DNA of 64,000 bases from Megamerina dolium (GCA_963854835.1 OY978526.1:64883765-64947764), one strand, 5' to 3'. Counted from the first letter of the stretch, positions 20,480-33,307 are shown. Program-made: numbers and translations. Notes: generated by a model from the letters alone, not told the origin.

Positions 20480-21396
20480 TTATGTGACCATTGCAACCGA
20501 AAATCGATTTATGCCGAATTTAGCATGGTTCGCCAGCTACCTCTGTCCTTCGTTAACTGGCGCCAGTTAGAAATTCCAAGGTACGTTAAGTTCTCCAGTG
20601 TTTGGTCTCCACCGGAAGTTCGGTCTCCCTTTTCTGCATCGTCTATCAGCTGGTTCCGAATATAACACCTTAGCTGGTGCGTATACTTTCATTCGCTCGA
20701 TTTGACCTAGCTGCGCAGCCGCTGAATGATGCGCTTTACTACGCACATTCTCTCATCCAAGATAGAAATTGTCCAGACTTCGGCGCCATATGTGAGGAGA
20801 AGAGAGACTTCGTTTCTACTTACGTAGCCGAAAGCAGCATATGTTAGCAATGGTGACACTTCGCAATATCTCCAGGCTGACGGCAGAATTTTCGAGATCC
20901 TGTCTCTACTCATCTCTATTTTCTCATGCTCGCGTCTTCCAGCTCTCTCTTCTTGCGCCTGCAAATACGGGTATATATATATGTGTCCCTACCATATACC
21001 GTACGTAGGTATCTTCAAGTGGGGAAGTGTTGTACATAAGTAAGTTCGATAATCGAGCGACAAAAGCATTTGCTACCTCTGGTGATCGGAGCTTACTGAG
21101 ATCAAGCTTTCTCTTTGGGGGACTTCGATTGTTGTTTGCCACACATAAATTTGCCTCTCCGCATGACAATTGTAATGAATATCACAGGACGATCTTCTAG
21201 AGCAACCCTGTCCCGTCCATCGCATTTCCTGAAGAGCAGTGACGTGAGCTCTATATTTATCGAGGCTATCAACCAGCTGGATAGAGACACCTACCCTATA
21301 GAAGGACCGGACATTCCAGGTGCATATCCGTAAATCATGGTCCTTACTTCGTTTGCATGGGTCGTCAACAAAAGGGGTATTCCTTATCCGAGGCAT
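20480..21396 (-). pseudogene. RTE-like LINE remnant, internally deleted
   Basis: Minus-strand reading shows the start of an apurinic-type endonuclease (DLRICTWNVRSFYRVG, then LQEMRWTGQG) at 21,396-21,073. It jumps without most of the reverse transcriptase to a C-terminal segment at 20,965-20,500 (SLLLTYGAEVWTI, then frames with RGRP- and WNF-LAPVNEGQR-like tail in broken register). RTE elements typically contain both segments separated by about 2 kb, so an internal deletion plus frameshifts have occurred. It ends about 190 bp before the p88 acceptor. Confidence 0.75.
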
Positions 21397-21588
21397 TTAA
21401 AAATTTTTCATTTTTCATTCTCTTCCTGGTACCCGCTGTTCTATGCGCCTGGTCGATTGTTATAATAATAATAGAAAGTTAAATTCGGAGTGCCAGATTA
21501 ATTGAACAAATTCAAAAACAACAACAATTATAAATTATTTTTAATATATTCTTTACATTCATACATTTTTTCAGTACAATTGTTGCAG

Positions 21589-23532
21589 ACATCACCAGAA
21601 TTATCACAACGACTATTTGGTACCGCAAAATCATCATCATTATCATCATTGACAACAATAACGACAACTGACAGCAACAGTGTGACACAAAATACAAATT
21701 CAATTGGAAATGATGATGTTGGAGTGGTAAATCCAATAACTATGAAATCAACAACGGCAGCAACAACAGCAACAACAACAACGGCAACTCAACCGACCAT
21801 AACAGGTGGCATACGTGTACGTAGTCAACTAAAGTTACAACAGCAACAGCACAATACAAATTCCTTATTAAAACAGCAATTGCGTGCTGGACTCAAAGAC
21901 ATTGATAAAGTGATCATTAGCACCAGTGGTGGCAATGTTAATAAACAACAACGACACATTATATTAGATAATACCAGCAACAATGGCAATCATTTAAACA
22001 ATACGACTAATGATGCTACTTGCTCAGCTTTACAATCATTGGCCACAGTTGCTGAACGACAAATGCCCACTGCGGTAGCCATACAACCGCCATCAGCAAA
22101 TAATCTACATCATCAATTTCTATTGCATATGGCAGCGAATCCGATGTTAAAAACTACAACTACAACCATTAGTAGTACCGCTGAATTTTATCAGCAGCAA
22201 CAAGAACAACAACAGCAACGATCAACAGTGTCATCGCCAACAGGGAACGATGATCTAAATAATGTTCACAATTTAGATTTGCTACTGCAACAATCGCCGG
22301 ATAAATCGGAACCGGAGCTAGTATTGGCTGATGAAATGATCGGTTTAGATTACAATCCCATCAATAATGATGAGACAGATATCGTGCCCACCACGATATG
22401 CGATATGAGTGTAATAGAAAGGGAATCAACGAAGAATGTATCATTGGCAAAGGGAGCTGGTAAGAGACGTAGCAGTGGCAGTGGTAGAACCAATAAAAAC
22501 AATAACGGCCTCGGCCTTATCGATGACACCAACGCTGCGGATAATGCAAACAACACAAATAATAATAATAGCAGCAACACCAACGTCGCCACCACAACCA
22601 ATAGCAATGCTAATAGTAGCAGTTCAACTACAACGACGACAACTATGGCAGCGACGACATCAACTACAACACCATCGCGTCCCATACAGCGACGACGCAT
22701 TCGCCGTAAAGCACAATCGACTCTAGATGATCAAGCCGAACATTTAACGGAAATGTCTGTTCGCGGTTTGGATTTGTTTCGCTATGCCAGCATCAACGAG
22801 GGTGTCTATCAATGTACGGAATGTGCCAAAGAGAATGTGCAAAAGACATTCAAGAACAAGTACAGTTTCCAACGACATGCATTCCTTTATCACGAGGGTA
22901 AACATCGCAAAGTATTTCCATGTCCTATTTGTGGTAAGGAATTTTCGCGTCCGGACAAAATGAAAAATCATCTCAAAATGACACATGAAAGCTACGTGAC
23001 CATCACAAAGGATTCACTCAATGCATTTAATCCATTAAATTATTTAATTAGTGCAGCTGGTGAAATCCATTCGACGTTGTTCTCGCAGCAGCAGCAGCAA
23101 CAGCAACAAGATGATTTATTAATGTCAACAACAGCAGCGGCAGCAACAGCATCTACAACAACATCTGCAAATACAATAGAATGTGCGAATATAATACGAG
23201 CTGATTGCTTTCAATCACCACCGTCGCCAATACCACAAACAGCAGCGGACGCAACAGCAATGCAATCAACGTCTCCACCATCACCAGCACCACCACCACC
23301 ACCGCTGCCGCCAACTTCAACTGCAGCAGCAATTTCTTTACTAAAACTACAAAATGATATTGTCATTAAAAATGAAATTATCATATCGCCATCACCATCA
23401 CCACCACCACCAACATCGCAATCACTATTATCACATCATCTTCATCATCTTCAATCTCATCACTTGGCATCAACATCTGCTTCCACACCGACACCAGCAA
23501 CATCAACAACAAGCGCCGCTGTATCGACTTGA
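21589..23532 (+). CDS. ttk: Tramtrack p88-specific zinc-finger exon
   Basis: Alternative last coding exon that replaces the p69 finger pair and gives a repressor with different DNA specificity. Splicing the phase-0 donor at 13,451 to the acceptor TTGTTGCAG at 21,588 continues with TSPELSQRLFG and yields 1,163 residues (Drosophila p88 is about 813). Two C2H2 fingers lie at about residues 923-981: YQCTECAKENVQKTFKNKYSF and FPCPICGKEFSRPDK, preceded by the p88-type VRGLDLFRYAS. The rest is Thr/Ser/Asn/Gln- and Pro-rich low complexity. A second AG 14 nt upstream (21,574) would shift frame, so the downstream one is preferred. The stop is TGA at 23,530. Confidence 0.93.
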   Translation, partial: TSPELSQRLFGTAKSSSLSSLTTITTTDSNSVTQNTNSIGNDDVGVVNPITMKSTTAATTATTTTATQPTITGGIRVRSQLKLQQQQHNTNSLLKQQLRAGLKDIDKVIISTSGGNVNKQQRHIILDNTSNNGNHLNNTTNDATCSALQSLATVAERQMPTAVAIQPPSANNLHHQFLLHMAANPMLKTTTTTISSTAEFYQQQQEQQQQRSTVSSPTGNDDLNNVHNLDLLLQQSPDKSEPELVLADEMIGLDYNPINNDETDIVPTTICDMSVIERESTKNVSLAKGAGKRRSSGSGRTNKNNNGLGLIDDTNAADNANNTNNNNSSNTNVATTTNSNANSSSSTTTTTTMAATTSTTTPSRPIQRRRIRRKAQSTLDDQAEHLTEMSVRGLDLFRYASINEGVYQCTECAKENVQKTFKNKYSFQRHAFLYHEGKHRKVFPCPICGKEFSRPDKMKNHLKMTHESYVTITKDSLNAFNPLNYLISAAGEIHSTLFSQQQQQQQQDDLLMSTTAAAATASTTTSANTIECANIIRADCFQSPPSPIPQTAADATAMQSTSPPSPAPPPPPLPPTSTAAAISLLKLQNDIVIKNEIIISPSPSPPPPTSQSLLSHHLHHLQSHHLASTSASTPTPATSTTSAAVST

Positions 23533-26480
23533 TTAGGTTCATCATCATCAGCTTTTTGGGGTAGTACACCATTTTGAACATATGCGGGAGGATCATATTA
23601 ATACTCAATTGAGCCTCCAAGCAGAGTTGTATTTTTCTTATAGCAATTTTCTTTACACTACAACCTAGCCGGCCAAGAGTTGCACATTGTGTAGTTTGCC
23701 TTCGTGTTTTCGCACCAACGATAACGATGTGTAAGCACAATGTTATGATTTCGCTTTTCCGTTGCTGTTTAACTTTTAACGAAGCAAGACTGCAAAAACA
23801 ATGAACACAAAAGTGAGCGACAATATGCTCAACATTTCACAGTTCTTAGTTTTTATAAAGCCACTATGCAAGCACGTACTCCATTTGATGCACACACTTA
23901 TGCTAAGGTGTACATAATGGCAATTGACTTGCAATCGATTAACATAAAATTACTCATAAGAAATGTATTTATTTAAAAAAAAGCACAAGAAGTAAAAGAA
24001 GAGAGATTAAGTACGAAAGCAGAATAATATAACGCAAATATTTTCTATATCTGTCGTACAAATCAAGCAATGAATTAAAAGCAATTTGATTTGAAAATGC
24101 ATAAATAATTGCAATTAGATTTAAAAACTTATTGGCAAGTAATTATTAAAATATAGTTTAAAAAATTTAGCTTAAAATATTTATAATAACTATATAAATA
24201 TAAATATATGAACAGCCGTCCAATTAGTTACAATTTTTTACGCAATTTAATTTCATATTTGTCCCCATATATTTATAACAATTGAAAACAAAATTTATTG
24301 TGAAAAACAATCAATTTGGTCAGTGTTTTTTTTTTTTCTCAGTATTTATCAAAAGCCAGCAATTGTGAATATTTCTTTGTTTTTTTTTCGTATTATATTT
24401 CTATTTTGTAGAATCCTTTTTTGTTTTGATATTTTATACATAACTATTGGTGGATTTTGTTCACACTAGAATTTTAAAATTTGCGAAAACTTTAAAACTC
24501 AAAGCTTCGAAATTGTTTGTGCCACTTTTAGGAAACGGTCCCGTTTATATTCAATCGAAGAAATCGTCAATTTGACATTCCTTTTTCGATATTAAGAGAT
24601 TTTTGAGTCATTTTAGAGTTTATATGAGTCATCCTAGTGATTAGTTTTGTTAATTCACATAAACAAATAATTTGATAATCACTCATGTTTCACAATACTA
24701 CTTTACTCGACAAAAAAGTCCATTTCCACTACGATGGACTCTGGAAATTTCAACATCATTTAGAAATTGAAATCAGTAACAAATGTTCATAGCAAATAAG
24801 CAACAATAATTTGTTTTTTATTCATCAGCATTCACGTGTATACAAAATAGTTTCTTATCATATGAATAAAAACTTAGCTGGCCAAGATCATCAAATTACT
24901 GTAATTCCTTTTTGTTTTAACATATATGTAGTTTATATTACAAATCATCGCTGCGCCAACCAAAACAGTTATGTGATTTTTGTTAACTTTATTTTTATAA
25001 CACCATATATGGCGCACATTTCTGCTTTTTTATATTTTGCCGCTTTTTTACATATCTTTTGGTTTAGAAGTAATCAAAAACAGCTATGTGCTCGTAGTAT
25101 TATAAAATACTCCAAAAAAATTAGCTTTTTTGCTCTGAAATGCTACTGAGAAACACAACTTCTTTTGTTGGCGCAGCAACGAAATATACTTTTATACACA
25201 CTTTATTGTAATGAAATTTCAGTCTGATATCATACAAATTATATCTTGATATTTAATTTATTTACACCATCATTTGCTAACTTATGAATATTAATGTAAT
25301 TTTTGAAATATTATTTACTTCAAGACTAAAGACTTCATGTGACGGTGCAATGTGCCTTACTGATAAAAAATTATATTGTTTGTATGAAAATATTAAAAAT
25401 CGACAAAAAGTAAAGTTTGTCCTTTTCTAAACCGTCCGATGATAATGTAAATTTTCCTGAAATGCCTACATAATTCTAAATGGCCTTTTTATTTTAATTA
25501 CATTTAGTAAAAATTACTTAATTTCATTTAATGAGAATATTTTTTTGTTTGTTTTTACTTTAATTACGTTTTGTGATTTTATTTATAAAAAAAACAAAAA
25601 AAAAATTATAATTTTGCACAATTGTAAATAACAATAACATAATTATGCCTAATAGTAATAAATGAATGCATTAAACAAAATACTCAAAAAGTAAAAAAAA
25701 GCAATTACAATATTAAAAAAAAAAATTGCTTATCGTGCAATCGGTTTTATAATACATAGGTTAAGTTGGTATTTAATATAAAATATCATAATATGCATTA
25801 GCAAATGATAATATAATTTATTTAAATTAAAAGAATTGAAATTACACTCTTTTTTTATTTATTATTAAATTCTTTGCTATGTTAAGTTCAAATAAGTAAA
25901 TTAAAATATAATCATGAAAAATGAAACTAGTTGAATTGAAAAAAAGTGCATACACACATACAAAATATGGACTTCCAGTGAAACAATTTGTTTAAAGCTT
26001 AGTTTTAATATACCTACTTGTATAAGCAATATATTATATAAATATTATCGCTCAAATGTATTTATCAAGCACAAAAATTATATGAATATACAGTTGGAAC
26101 GATGACGTGTAGTAAAGCAATATTTTTACCTATTCATACTTATTATCAGAATTATTTTAAATCAATATTAATATTATCTGATAATAGCAATTTTAAGGGT
26201 TTTCTATACCTACTCTATTACTATAAATACCTATGTAACCTTTTTTATACTTTATTTATAAACAAAAAATAATACATTCACTTACATACATACTATACAC
26301 ATTAAACAAATACAATATTCACGACTTAAATGAAAGAAGCGCTCAATTTTTATTGAAAATTTATTATAAAAATATTATATTATATAATAATATAAAATTA
26401 TATTACACATAATTTCGTTTTTCATTACAAATTTTCTACCTTGGGGAAAATCTTACTTTAATTAATATAGAAAAATTAAC
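23533..26480 (+). other. ttk p88 3' UTR and intergenic AT-rich DNA
   Basis: No protein-coding region is supported. The open frame near 24,811-25,149 is unlike any family I recognise and has no coding bias. Multiple AATAAA/ATTAAA hexamers occur from about 24,100 onward. No repeats were recognised until the module array at 26,560. Confidence 0.6.
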
Positions 26481-26559
26481 TGGGGCCGACTAAATTATAC
26501 CCTGCACATGTAGCTATATATATAAAAAGTTTGCACGCATATCCATGTTTTTCTTTGAT

Positions 26560-27290
26560 TTCCAATACTTTTTATAGGAGCTACATTAAGAAGTAGGCGT
26601 AGCTCACCAATTTTTTGAGAAATAATTCTAATACTAATCTACACCTGATATATCGTTGACCTAAGCGAAGTACTGGGTGTTTAAAGTTTAAGATAGCTCT
26701 GAGGCTTTGTATGGGAGCTATATAAAAAGTGGGCGTGGCGTGCCCCTTTCTTGTAAATCTAATTATATTTGCAATATTAATTCACATCATAAATTTTGTC
26801 GTCCTACGCCGAATAGTTCCCAAGTTATAGCGATTGCGGTTTTTTTTCGCAACTTTGTATGATATCCTCAATGAGAAGTCGGCGTGCCCTGTGGCATGAC
26901 ATTACTTCCGACCACGATATTTAACCAAGTGTTAAAGTTACAGCGGTTTAAATTTAAAAGAAACTATGTCATTTTGTATGGGGGCTACTATAAACAGGCT
27001 AACTAATTTTTTGTAAATCTAGTTATCTTTACAAAACTAATTCACGACTTAAATATGGTTGTTCTACGCTGAATAGTTTTTAAGTTATGATGCTTAAACA
27101 AATTTTTTTATTTCCTGAACTTTGTATTGGAGCAACATGAAGAAGTGGGCGTAGTTTACTGATTTTATGCTAGCTTATTTCCAACTACATTGTTAATCTA
27201 AGTGTCAAATACGACGTTGCAGCGGTCTAAATTTAAAAGAAATTCAGGCACTTTGTATGGGAGCTACATTTCTGGCAGGAATATGTAACA
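26560..27290 (+). repeat. Degenerate tandem modules of about 135 bp
   Basis: A unit starting roughly TTTGTATGGGAGCTACAT followed by AAGTGGGCGTGGC recurs at about 26,568, 26,706, 26,850, 26,973, 27,119 and 27,250. Longer similarity between every second unit (AAATCTA-TTAT-TTTAC, TTCTACGC-GAATAGTT, CAGCGGT-TAAATTTAAAAGAAA) gives a higher-order period near 270 bp. Such segments are part of dispersed dipteran repeats. The parent family is not identified. Confidence 0.6.
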
Positions 27291-27522
27291 GTATAGTATA
27301 ACTCTACGATCCAGATGCTACATTAACTGAGTTATAGCAAGTTAAAGGTTTTGATCATTCCGATATTAGTCGCTTTGAATGCTCGGTGGGGCGTATCACT
27401 AGACCGATCATGCCGAATATCAATCCGCTCCGTATCCTTGGATCATAGTTTACTCATGCCAAATTTCATCAAAATAGCTCAATAGCTCATGTGATCGTGC
27501 GAACCGGACAGACGGACGTGAT

Positions 27523-27565
27523 TTGAATTGAGCTACGGCACCCGCCGTGCCGTAGCTCAATTCAA
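27523..27565. repeat. Perfect 19-bp inverted repeat (hairpin)
   Basis: The arms TTGAATTGAGCTACGGCAC and its exact complement are separated by CCGCC. It sits at the junction between the module array and a mariner fragment, and may mark the terminus of a repeat element. Confidence 0.85.
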
Positions 27566-27579
27566 TTTCAATAACAAAT

Positions 27580-27690
27580 GGTATGAAGGCATTATTCAAA
27601 GTATTGGGCATCGTTAGCTATGACTTTTCCTCATTTTTCTTGCAACATGCGGCCAAGCGTTGTCATGATGAAATATTATAGACTCGTGTC
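27580..27690 (-). pseudogene. mariner transposase scrap (second catalytic Asp region)
   Basis: The minus strand reads HHDNAWPHVARKMRKSHS, close to the mariner HDNARPHVA motif around the second catalytic aspartate, then a stop. Only about 100 bp is recognisable. It abuts the 5' end of the LINE that follows. Confidence 0.6.
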
Positions 27691-27714
27691 TAGTCGTATA
27701 TTCCGATCATTTTT

Positions 27715-30700
27715 CTGATTTGCCGTTGAGGCTGGCCAGGTCTCTCCTTGTTTTCTGTGTCGAAATCGCCACTTCTGATTCGTTCTGATCCAAGAGCCGT
27801 GGACAGTTGGCAACAGGGTCTGTGGACTAAGTACACCTAGATATAACATAATATACAAGCACAACACAGGTAGACCTAGGGCCTACATACTTCTGAGAAA
27901 ATCAATAATCTTTATTTCACTCTGTAATTACAGCAATTTAGACACGACGGTGGTGTGCGCAGAGAATATAGGTATGTGTTGCTGGTTCGCATCAGCATAT
28001 CTCGCACATGACCACCAGGAATTACCACCATCAAGTAACCTTAAGCATCTGATAGAAGATGCCAAAAAGTCCAGGGTTGGACTCATAATAGGATGCGACG
28101 CCAACGCGCACCATACAATCTGGGGAAGCAGGGATATTAACAACAGAGGTGAGTCACTGTTTAATTATATTCTTGCAACAAAGCTTCTAGTATGTAACAG
28201 GGGTGAGACCCAACTTTCATAACAAAAACTAGACAGGAAGTTCTAGACTCTTGCCACCGAAGGCATTGTAGACCATATAAAAAACTGGAGAGTATTGGAT
28301 CAGCACTCCTTCTCTGATCATAGATATATACAGTTTGCCATAGATTTTAAACCTCCTGCAACAGTGGTCTTTAGAAACCCCAAAAAGACGAATTGGTCAC
28401 ACTTCAGGGAGTTAGTTAATTCTAATCTATCCGAAGCTCCTTCGGCTATAACTAACCCAAATCAGATAGACGCCACAGTCTGGTGCCTCACAAAAACTCT
28501 CAACAAGGCATTCAAGATGTCTTATCCTATTGAAAAAAATGGGGGAAAGGAAAACCTCCATGGTGGAATCGCGAGCTTGATAGGTTGAAAAAAGACTGTC
28601 GCAAGCTCTTCAAGATCTCACGTAGACTCAGATTTGGCGGGTTTCAAATCGGCCCTCAGAACTTATAAATTCAACCTCAGGATATGTCAAAGAGAAGCCT
28701 GGACGAGCTTCTGTAGAGAGTGTTCTGGTCAAACCAGATGGAATGTGGACTACAACCTCTACTGAAACGCTGCTAACATTAGTAAATGCACACTTCCCAA
28801 ACGATCCGTCTGAAACTGAAACCCCACTCGATTGCAAGCCATTAACGTTCGACTATTCAATAGTCGCATCAGAGAAGATTACTTTGGCCCTAGAAATCGC
28901 CGGACCTGACAAGGTAATCCCAGCACAGCTACAACAGGTAGCCAAACTGATTCTTCCATGCCTAAAGCAGATTTTCATTGTCTGCATAAGCCTTAGCTAC
29001 ATTCCTCAACTCTGGAGACAAGTCAAAGTTTTCTTCATACCAACGGCTGGAAAGAGCTCCCATACAAGCCCAAAGGACTTTAGACCAATTAGTTTATCGT
29101 CATTCTTACTCAAAACGCGGGAAAGATTGCTAGATGTCCATCTAAGACATACCATAAGCAACGATATGTTGTCTTCTTCCAAACATGCGTACACAAATTG
29201 AAAGTCCGTTGAAACAGTGCTACATGCGTTAGTATCAACTGTTGAAAAATCTTTTCACAATAAAAATTTGAACTAGCAACTTTTACACGTCTTGCTCTTG
29301 CACGTCTTGGGGTGTAGGTAACACTTAACAGATGGATAGAACGGTTATTGAAAGATACACTCATTACATCCGAGCTGGGATCTACCATCACGAAACGTGT
29401 AGGAAGAGGAACCCCACAAGTGGGAGCACTCCCCCCTGTTCTATGGAACTTGGTAGTTAACGAACTACTACGGGAAAAAGAGAGGAAGGTATGCGGAGTG
29501 ATTGCTTATGCCGATGATGTTGTTTTGTTGGTGACTGGAAAATGTCCAGAAGTCCTAAGGGACATTATTCGTATCAATCTAAATATTATACATTATCAAA
29601 ATGGGCTAAAGAAAGGGGCTTAAATGCGAACCCACAAAAAACTGAAGTGATTTTGTTCTCCACAAAGCACAAACCACCACCCTTAAACGTTCCCTCTCTA
29701 GGGGGGTTCCACTAATTCCGCAAGAAGAAACGCGTTATCTAGGAATGGTCCTAGACTGAAAACTAAATTGGAAGAAAAACATCATTTGTAGGGTTGAGAA
29801 AGCCAGCACTGCCTTCTATGCTTGTGAAAGAGCAATAGGGAAAAAGTGGGGGATGCACCCGAAACTTGCTTGCAGGCCAGTCCTCCTATATGTGGTACTG
29901 ACGTGGGGGACTGCACTTACTAAATCCTCCCATGTCGGACTTCTTGAAAAAATAGAAAGATCAGCTTGTATTATAATAACAGGAGCACTTAGAACAACTC
30001 CAACTTTGGCACTAGAGGTGCTTCTGCATCTTACTACGCTTAACTTACTTGGTAAGCAGCTGGCGGCTAATTCCGCATAACGACTTACCGGCTTTCACCA
30101 ATGGACATCAAAGTCCTTCGGACATGTAAGCATACTGGATAATTTTAATATTGAAACTTCACTTGATTATATCAAGCCTACATACGCCTATACAAACGTC
30201 TTTGAAAGGAAATTCCTAACGTCCTACCCTGATAGGTTCGCCTGGGAGGCGAAAGGATTCATGCTAAATTACACTATCATCTTTACTGATGGCTCTAAGC
30301 TTGATGGAAGGGTGGGAGCAGGTGTGTATTCCGAATCATTGAACCTAAATATTTCTTTTCGCTTGCCTGACCACTGTAGTGTGTTTCAGGCAGAAGTTAA
30401 AGCAATTCACACTACACTTACTTGGATGAAACAGAGCATTGTCTCCTGCAGAGACATTTGCATCTTGAGTGACAGCCAAGCTGCAATTAAGGCCCTGGAA
30501 TCATTTCTCGTGAAATCGAAAACCATTCTTGACTACCGCAAATCTCCTAACGAGATGGCTGAGCAGCACAACATTCTCCTGTGCTGGGTACCCGGACACA
30601 GGGGTATAAGAGGAAACTGCATAGCCGATGAACTTGCAAGACAGTGTACAAGAGAATCTCTAACCCACGAGAATTCTCGGTTAGGGATCCCTATAGCGAC

Positions 30701-31205
30701 GTGCAAGCATAATTTGGAGGTTATCTTCCAGAAAAGATGGACGGATACACCCATCTGTAGGACGGTGAAATTGTTATGGCCCCTACTGTGGCAAGAAACG
30801 TTCACGCAAACTTGCTGATCTTAATAGGGTAGATATCTCGACTTATGTGGAAGTGGTCACTGGTCACTGCCTCATAGGTCCTCATGCTGTGAGATTAGGT
30901 TTGGGCAACCTCCCTCATGACTTCTGCAGAATTTGCAGAAATGAGAAGGAACTTGAAACGATCTGACATCTACTATGTACCTGCCCTGCTTTATGTAAAA
31001 ATGGCAAAAAAAATTCTAAGACACTACCAGTTGAGTGACCTAGTCTAGTTATCCCAGATTGACATTGTCAATCTCCTAAAATTTATTCAATATTCCGGTT
31101 GGTTCTGCGAGTAATTAGGTAGAAGGATAATCCGCGTGACCGTATCACAACGGGCCTAAATATGGCCTATGTGCGCTCTCTCATCAGAGAGGGCGGCCGC
31201 TCTAA
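27715..31205 (+). pseudogene. Degenerate non-LTR retrotransposon with RNase H (I/LOA/R1 group)
   Basis: Successive frame fragments follow LINE order. Endonuclease: RPRAYILL near 27,870, then GLIIGCDANAHHTIWGS at about 28,080-28,130. Linker and early reverse transcriptase: AGPDKVIPAQLQQ at 28,890, and FRPISLSSFLLK at about 29,080. RT active site YADDVVLL at about 29,509-29,532. RNase H at 30,261-30,818 with FTDGSK, FQAEVKAIH, LSDSQAAIKAL and WVPGHRGIRGN...ADELAR, so all catalytic acids are present there. Stops and frameshifts separate the blocks, so it is dead. A region with a CCHC-like remnant and a terminal segment CTCTCATCAGAGAGGGCGG near 31,180 probably marks the 3' end. RNase H places it outside the Jockey and RTE clades. 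Confidence 0.85.
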
Positions 31206-31209
31206 CCTA

Positions 31210-31910
31210 ACGTAATCCTTCTGCAAATTGCGTTTCGTTGAAACTAAACTCGACATATTCGATGCTCAAAAAACGTTGTTGTATACACTTCAACGCAGTG
31301 ACTAATACTGAAATGTATAACCACATGACAGAAAAAAAAATTGTGGCGGTGTGGTCGATACATGGCAACTCAATCTACGAAATCTTTCGTAAATCCTTTA
31401 AAATTAATCTATGGTCCCAATATATTCCATCCAGATACACGTATATCGTTTCCATTGCAAAATGTCACGAGTTCTTTCTGCGATCAACATGTTCTGCAAG
31501 CTGCAATTATTATAAGTTTTATAAAATCATATTTTGTTTTTTTGGTTTATTGCCATATCAAAATCTATCAAAAGTCTTAAACTATTTTTGAAGTTATCCT
31601 TATTTGGCTATGACACGCGCCAAAAAGTTTTGCAAAAATCAAATGCTTATTTTATTGTTCTTGGCTAGTTGAACAGTTCATATACATTTGTAGACAATTC
31701 ACTAATTTTCACCCAATGCACTAAGAAAACTTATGCCCCTGTTTGAGTACATGTCATATATGATATGTACTATATACCTAAAGCTGATGTTAAATGAATA
31801 AACAAAAAACGAACGAATTACCGTTTTATTACTAATTTATTAAATACGTAAATATGTATATAACGTAAAAATATATACTAATAATAATCATATTCATAAT
31901 CTAATTAAAA
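31210..31910. other. Intergenic, nothing recognised
   Basis: A short AT-rich stretch between the LINE 3' end and the CstF-50 stop codon. TTTATT at about 31,835 on the plus strand is a possible poly(A) signal (AATAAA on the minus strand) for CstF-50. Confidence 0.6.
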
Positions 31911-33307
31911 TTACTGATTTGTTGTTCGCCTATACCAAAAACGAGCACGAAAATCATCAGAGCATGTAAGAAAAGCTGGTGAATTAGGTGAATGGGTTAT
32001 AAAACGGACCGGACCATTATGACCCAATGACATTAGATTCAAACGAGCACCATTACGAGAATTCCACGAGCAAAGAGAAGTTGTAGCCTCGTCCGGAAAT
32101 AATACATAATCTTCGGTATGATTAAAGACGGCCTGTGTATTGTGTTCTTGTTTGCCAGTTGTGCCAGCTCCAGTATACGTTTGTATTGGACGACTAGTGC
32201 ACAATTCCCAAAGATAAACTAGAGAATCCTTACCAGAGGAAAGCAAATACTAAAAAGAAAAGTTATAAATGAAGTTTTGGCAAATGCAGATTGAAATAAC
32301 TCACCTTTCCATTTCTAGTAAATTCCAAAGAACATATCTCAGCACCAGCATGTGCATCCGGTATAGTATTAATACAGCGGCCGCTTACACCGTCCCAAAC
32401 TTTAATGGCACCATCTATACTGCCTGTAGCATATAGCTTAGCAGTAGGGGCAAACTTGATACATGTTACTGCAGCCTTATGTTGCTGCGATGGTATCGCA
32501 CTCACAAAGCATTGTGCTGTGTGTATATCGTACATACGCAACACGTGATGATCCGTTCCAATGGCCATATAATCGCCAGTTGGATGGAAGGCGAGACAAA
32601 TTACTGGTTCGCAATCAGTGAATACCTTGTGCGCCTTTTTCACCGATGGCTTGGCAATGTCGAACAGCTTAACAGTGCCATCACGCGAACCAGACGCCAA
32701 GATATGTTCCTTCGGATGAAATTCCAAATAGGCCACTTCATCGGTGTGATCGTATAATGTACGTATGACAGGATGACCTTGTTGCTCACGGCCAGGTTCA
32801 ATATCTTCGGGTGCAGATTTTGCTAACATTCGCTCAACATCGAGAATTTTAATACTAGCATCCACACTGCCAGTAGCTACCAGAGTACCATCATGACTAA
32901 ACGCACCCGCGCGACATGACTGTTTATGTGAAGTTACATATGCGGTCTCATACGAAGCAGGTTCAGGTGCTAATGCCGAACCTTCTGGTTCAAACTCTAA
33001 ATCAATGCCTGGCAAGACATCATCTTTTGGAGGCAAATTTTTATCCGACATCGATTGCATGCCAGCAATCATAATGTGTAACAAACGTTCACTGGGCGAA
33101 CATTCGTCGGCCTTTACTAACATCGATAGCTCCATAGCGAATTTTTCAAGACCATCGTACATCAATTGACTATAAAAAGAGAATAGTTTATCTATTTTTC
33201 AACTTCAATGAAATCCTACATGAATTTACTTACCTAATAATTAGTCTATAAAGAATTTCACGATTTTTTACCAAATTTCTTGGATCCAATATTTCAATAT
33301 CGCGCAT
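31911..33307 (-). CDS. CstF50: Cleavage stimulation factor 50 kDa subunit (CSTF1/CstF-50)
   Basis: WD40-repeat subunit of the CstF complex that recognises the downstream element during pre-mRNA 3'-end cleavage and polyadenylation in the nucleus. Three exons on the minus strand: 33307-33234, 33169-32305 and 32249-31911, joined by GT-AG introns of 64 and 55 nt, give 425 residues (human 431). The N-terminal dimerisation helix reads [21 protein letters not shown], continuous only after splicing. The family block GIDLEFEPE, then [12 protein letters not shown], precedes seven WD repeats ([33 protein letters not shown] and so on). The C-terminus is [16 protein letters not shown]. It is divergent from Nop16, with a MITE pair in the intergenic region. 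Confidence 0.95.

Noticed and set aside
22350..22700. Antisense frames across the ttk p88 exon
   Set aside because: Val/Leu-rich shadows of the ACA/CAA-rich sense codons. The sense strand carries conserved zinc fingers.
24811..25149. 112-codon frame downstream of ttk
   Set aside because: No homology recognised, AT-rich, hydrophobic by base composition, no splice or leader support.
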